DNA from: Candidatus Portnoybacteria bacterium CG_4_10_14_0_2_um_filter_44_20
Lineage (GTDB): Bacteria; Patescibacteriota; Minisyncoccia; Portnoybacterales; GCA-002795985
Assembly (NCBI GenBank): GCA_002792395.1
Contig: PFOG01000019.1
Span: 758-9,125 of the forward strand
Length of the DNA stretch: 8,368 bases
Direction: 5' to 3'
The notes below the pieces were generated by a model. The model ran no database searches, was not told where the DNA came from, and was given only the letters and a program-made list of their open reading frames with translations. This document shows positions 5,531 through 8,368 of this stretch, piece by piece (the first letter of the stretch is position 1; each line of letters opens with the position of its first letter). Made by a program: the position numbers and the translations under genes.

Positions 5531-5871
5531 ATGTATTCACAAAAAAGAGAAAGTTTACCAGATGGCCAATCGGGCGGTTCAGCGGCTGAAAAATATCCGA
5601 ATTCTGCCGATGAGCTCAGGACGGAGCTTTTATCTTTAACGGCTATTATTAAGTCTCGGGACAAAAGCGGCGGAGACGCAAATAGCTCTGGGTTTATTGA
5701 TAGGCGCATTGTCAGCTCTTAGAAGAAACTCTCAATTTGTTTGATTCGAGTAATTTATACGCGCAAGCCAGCATTGTTCATAATTGGAAAGAGGGCCTTC
5801 AGATGTTTAGAACTTTGGCCGAGGCGGCGGAAGGGCAAAAAGCGGAGAAGAAAGGAAGAAGAGATTCTTAA
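5531..5871 (+). CDS. Small helical protein of unknown function, two apparent +1 frameshifts
   Basis: No single frame spans this gene, but three consecutive frames join into one convincing protein. Frame one (ATG 5531) reads MYSQKRESLPDGQSGG and on to IIKSRDK. Omitting one A of the AAAA run at 5663-5666 continues as AAETQIALGLLIGALSAL. Omitting one base near 5721 continues as EETLNLFDSSNLYAQASIV up to a TAA at 5869-5871. The result is about 112 residues: a polar, probably disordered N terminus (about 1-27), then amphipathic helices and a lysine/arginine-rich tail. No signal peptide or clear membrane segment is seen. It is not recognised. The good ribosome-binding site, the even helical pattern across the joins and the terminator just downstream support a real gene. 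The shifts may be sequencing insertions or decay. It is probably the last gene of the + strand unit. Confidence 0.55.
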
Positions 5872-5898
5872 TATTTTCGATGCGCAACAGTTTATATT

Positions 5899-5927
5899 AA
5901 GAGGCGCCAGTCAGGCGTCTCTTTTGT
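5899..5927 (+). terminator. Rho-independent terminator ending the + strand block
   Basis: A 10-bp stem with one G-T pair (5899-5908 against 5914-5923; core GAGGCGCC with GGCGTCTC) and a 5-nt loop AGTCA is followed by a T-run (5922-5925). It lies 28 bp after the stop at 5871 and 30 bp before the end of the convergent gene. On the opposite strand the downstream sequence is T-poor, so it works best for the + strand. Confidence 0.85.
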
Positions 5928-5957
5928 AACGTAAAATTCGTAGCCAATCATTCTTTA

Positions 5958-8210
5958 TTATTTTGGTTGGAGGTGATTCAGCTCTTCTAAGAACTGATTG
6001 GTTTCTTGGGCGGCTTCAGGGTGGGTAGTCAGAAGTTTGCTGGCTATTTCTCTGGCTTTGTCTATTTGCCCCATTTCTTTGTAAAGGGCGGCTAGATTAA
6101 TGGCGGTATTCAAGTCATCCGGCTTTTGATTCAATAGCGCATTATAGAATTGGGCGGCACGCTCATAATCTTTTGTTCTAGTGTAGAGCTGAGCCAGGAG
6201 CAGTATGCTGCTTTGATTTGTTCCGTAGCTGTAATTCATAGACAGCGCTTTCTCGGTATTTGTCTTGGCCAACTCCATGTTGCCGGCGTAAAAATAAGAG
6301 ACGCCCAGATACCAGAAGGCCGGTGAGAGCTGAGGCGCCAGACGGGTAATTTGTTGGCCGGCCTCAATAGCTCGTTGGTAGTCGCCAGCGATGAGGCGGT
6401 TGATAATCAGTTTGTAGTAGGCTTGCGGAAGATTAGGATACAAGGCAACTAGTTTTTCCGCCATATTCTCACTCTTATCGAGGTATGATTTATCCTGTTG
6501 GGCCAGGTAATTATAAACATCGTCTATGTAGAGATAATACTCGACAAATAGAGGCATTTCCTGGATTCCCTGTTCCAGCTGGTTGGCGGTGAATTTAAGG
6601 CCGTCTATTTTTGTCTGAGAAGAGTATTGGGTTGAATCGACTGTTCCCAAAATGACTTGGGTCAGTGTTTTTCGCGTTTCCGGGTTGGTGAGGGTGTGAT
6701 AATTTATTGATTTTTCGAAAGTATCCATGGCCAGCTTAAAGGTTTGGTCGGTCGCGTTCTGGGCGCCTAAAATTTGTTGGGCTTTTATTGAGTTTTGCGA
6801 AGCCAGAAGCGGTTTAACGTTCCCAGTCCAGAGGAAGATAATAATTACTAAAATTAAGGGCCAGACTAAATATTTTAGCGCTTGTCCGCCTTTTACTTCA
6901 GCTGGTCTTTGGTTGGGTTTTATCGCCTGCCCGCCGAGGGCAAAATTTATCAGGCCGAGCGACAAGAAAAACATCAGATATGAGATCGGCATGTCAAAAA
7001 GAAGCAGGTTTTGAATGAAATAAGCGCCAAGAAGAGCAATTAAAATTAAGGCCAAGGCGGGCGAGTCTTTGATCTTCCACCAAAGGAGGAGGGCGGCGGC
7101 AACGAAAATCGAAAGATAGGCGAGTAGTCCGAGAATTCCATTCATGACCAAAACATCCACTAGCCGGTTGTGGGCCCGGTCGAAAGTTTCTCCACTGTAG
7201 TAGAAGAAGACGGGGTCAAGGTGCTTGTTGAAGGCAACGTAATAATTTTCCGGCCCCCAGCCTAAAAGTGGTTTTTCCAGGAAAGCATCAAGGCCGATTT
7301 TCCACGAAACTAATCGAATTTTTCCGGTACCGACCTCAAACGAAAGATCGGTAAGGCGATATAGCAAAGGCTCGGTTTTTACAAAATTTGTGTTACGGGC
7401 CAGGAATAAGGCGCCACCGGCCAAAACGAGCAAAAGAAGAAAGGCAAGAATAAATTTTTTAACGCGATTCCTTGGACCGAAAAGCAGAATTCCAACCGAA
7501 AAAATGACAGCCCCCGCGATTAAGCCGAAGATGGCGCCACGGGTATAGGAGAGGAATAGGATAATTGTTTCAAAAATTATGAGGCCGGAATACCAGCTTC
7601 GGGCGCCGGTATTTTTTGTCTGAAGAAGGAGGAAGGCGGAAAAAAAGATATTAAAAAGCAAATAGGTGGCCAGAAAAGCAGCATTGCCAAGCGGTCCGGT
7701 TACCCGGTTTCCGTAGGGCGTATAAAAAAGTCCGAATTTTTGGCCGAGAGCGTATAGACTGACGATAAAGCTGATGATAATGGAGGCGTTGAGGACATAG
7801 AGCCAAGACTGTTTACCCTTGAAAGTCGCGCTGACAAGAAAAAAGAGGGCAAAGAAGTGGAACAAATTGAACAAGCCGTCCATTCTTTCTTGTTTGGACC
7901 AAAAGCTATAATGTTGATCAACGCCGAAAATGGTGCTGAGAACGAGAACCAGAAAAAACGTGATTAAGGTCCAGGCGAGCAAGTTGAGGCGCGGCAGGTA
8001 TTCAAACTGGCCGGTGCGTTGGCGGTTAGTGTACAAAAGGTATAGATAACAAATAAGAGCCAATTCGATCAATATCTGGAAAGCGATCGCCTTGCCAAAG
8101 ACATACGGGAAAAGCGTTGAAGAGCTGATAAGCAGTGGCGTAAACATCGCCAGAATGATCAGCCATTTGATGGCGCCTGATAAAAAATTTTCGGTGTCAA
8201 TTTTGTTCAT
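5958..8210 (-). CDS. O-antigen ligase/polymerase-like (Wzy_C) membrane protein with C-terminal TPRs
   Basis: The 750-residue protein falls in two halves. Residues about 12-465 hold roughly a dozen membrane segments with features of the O-antigen ligase/Wzy polymerase superfamily: FWSKQERMDGL (103-113), TGPLGNAAFLATYLL (171-185), SYTRGAIFGL (221-230), a periplasmic loop with PLLGWGPENYYVAF (314-327) and FDRAHNRLVDVLVMNGILG (343-361). Residues about 485-750 are soluble and helical, with tetratricopeptide-type repeats most evident from about 590 (AYYKLIINRLIAGDYQRAIEAG; LLLAQLYTRTKDYERAAQFYNALL; AINLAALYKEMGQIDKAREIASKLL). Known members join or polymerise glycans on lipid carriers at the outer face of the inner membrane; in CPR cells the target could be surface polysaccharide or glycoprotein, which is inference. 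ATG at 8210 gives MNKIDTENF; no strong Shine-Dalgarno site. It stands alone here, convergent with the chaperone cluster. Confidence 0.88.
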   Translation of the reverse strand: MNKIDTENFLSGAIKWLIILAMFTPLLISSSTLFPYVFGKAIAFQILIELALICYLYLLYTNRQRTGQFEYLPRLNLLAWTLITFFLVLVLSTIFGVDQHYSFWSKQERMDGLFNLFHFFALFFLVSATFKGKQSWLYVLNASIIISFIVSLYALGQKFGLFYTPYGNRVTGPLGNAAFLATYLLFNIFFSAFLLLQTKNTGARSWYSGLIIFETIILFLSYTRGAIFGLIAGAVIFSVGILLFGPRNRVKKFILAFLLLLVLAGGALFLARNTNFVKTEPLLYRLTDLSFEVGTGKIRLVSWKIGLDAFLEKPLLGWGPENYYVAFNKHLDPVFFYYSGETFDRAHNRLVDVLVMNGILGLLAYLSIFVAAALLLWWKIKDSPALALILIALLGAYFIQNLLLFDMPISYLMFFLSLGLINFALGGQAIKPNQRPAEVKGGQALKYLVWPLILVIIIFLWTGNVKPLLASQNSIKAQQILGAQNATDQTFKLAMDTFEKSINYHTLTNPETRKTLTQVILGTVDSTQYSSQTKIDGLKFTANQLEQGIQEMPLFVEYYLYIDDVYNYLAQQDKSYLDKSENMAEKLVALYPNLPQAYYKLIINRLIAGDYQRAIEAGQQITRLAPQLSPAFWYLGVSYFYAGNMELAKTNTEKALSMNYSYGTNQSSILLLAQLYTRTKDYERAAQFYNALLNQKPDDLNTAINLAALYKEMGQIDKAREIASKLLTTHPEAAQETNQFLEELNHLQPK

Positions 8211-8240
8211 TGGTGGCTTAGATTTGTTTTCAATCCGCGC

Positions 8241-8262
8241 AAAACCACGATTTTAGTCGTGG
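8241..8262 (-). terminator. Possible weak terminator or leader hairpin upstream of the ligase-like gene
   Basis: On the minus strand, CCACGA-CTAAAA-TCGTGG (8262-8245) is followed by TTTT (8244-8241), about 30 nt before the ligase-like ATG. The 6-bp stem and four T make only a weak terminator. It could end a transcript coming through the 33-bp repeats, or act as a leader structure. Confidence 0.35.
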
Positions 8263-8274
8263 GCGGAGCGGAGT

Positions 8275-8368
8275 GAAAAGAACTTGTTCATATTTGAGCC
8301 CGCAGGCGAAAAGAACTTGTTCATATTTGAGCCCGCAGGCGAAAAGAACTTGTTCATATTTGAGCCCG
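8275..8368. repeat. 33-bp perfect tandem repeat running off the window
   Basis: Two identical 33-bp units (8275-8307 and 8308-8340) and 28 bp of a third (8341-8368) follow without spacers. Each unit contains GAAC-TT-GTTC and GCC-CGCA-GGC, both small palindromes. The period is 11 codons and four of six frames are open through it; one minus-strand frame reads MNKFFSPAGSN per unit. There are no unique spacers, so this is not a CRISPR array. The true copy number lies beyond the window. Confidence 0.9.

Noticed and set aside
5311..5589. + strand frame overlapping the end of the membrane-protein gene
   Set aside because: Arg/Phe-rich composition typical of a shadow; the hydrophobic frame is the coding one and the 5531 start has its own ribosome-binding site.
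5690..5722. Programmed -1 frameshift site (GGGTTTA) in the small gene
   Set aside because: The heptamer is not in the required phase and the protein reading needs +1, not -1, shifts.
5741..5929. Arg/Lys-rich 62-codon reading frame
   Set aside because: It lies in the wrong frame over the C-terminal part of the reconstructed small gene, starts at TTG without a ribosome-binding site and runs through the terminator stem.
8275..8368. CRISPR array
   Set aside because: Units abut each other with no unique spacers, so it is a plain tandem repeat.
1..8368. UGA recoded as glycine (Gracilibacteria/SR1 code)
   Set aside because: The conserved chaperones end properly with standard stops, including TGA after dnaJ, and no in-frame UGA is needed in any gene.

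Overview
The window looks like part of a Candidate Phyla Radiation (Patescibacteria, Parcubacteria-like) genome. This is inferred from an unusually short HrcA, a polytopic O-antigen-ligase-type protein fused to C-terminal TPRs, genes that mostly lack Shine-Dalgarno sites, and many short repeats between and inside genes. The standard bacterial code fits every long gene. No database search was possible, so the lineage is an inference.

Layout. Positions 1-36 are the tail of an unidentified upstream gene, closed by a strong terminator (46-75). A heat-shock cluster follows on the + strand: a sigma70-type promoter (176-203), a perfect CIRCE operator (208-234), hrcA (243-960, apparently frameshifted), grpE (972-1547), dnaK (1776-3674) and dnaJ (3783-4868). 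Next come a small polytopic membrane protein (about 4979-5485) and a small helical protein readable only after correcting two single-base shifts (5531-5871). A terminator at 5899-5927 ends the + strand block. The opposite strand carries one large gene, a Wzy/WaaL-like membrane protein with TPRs (8210 down to 5958). The window ends inside a perfect 33-bp tandem repeat (8275-8368).

How it works together. HrcA should bind CIRCE and repress its own gene and grpE, with read-through to dnaK and dnaJ. GrpE, DnaK and DnaJ form the Hsp70 cycle. grpE-dnaK and dnaK-dnaJ are not tightly packed. Their spacers hold repeat arrays, and the spacer before dnaJ can fold into an AU-rich hairpin ending 6 nt before the start codon.

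The most notable signal is a scatter of short GC-rich direct or inverted repeats in intergenic positions and apparently inserted in frame inside dnaK and dnaJ (perhaps also the small 5531 gene). They resemble in principle the protein-tolerated palindromic elements known from Rickettsia. A second theme is three apparent +1 frameshifts, one in hrcA and two in the 5531-5871 gene. These may be sequencing or assembly insertions, genuine gene decay or, least likely, recoding.
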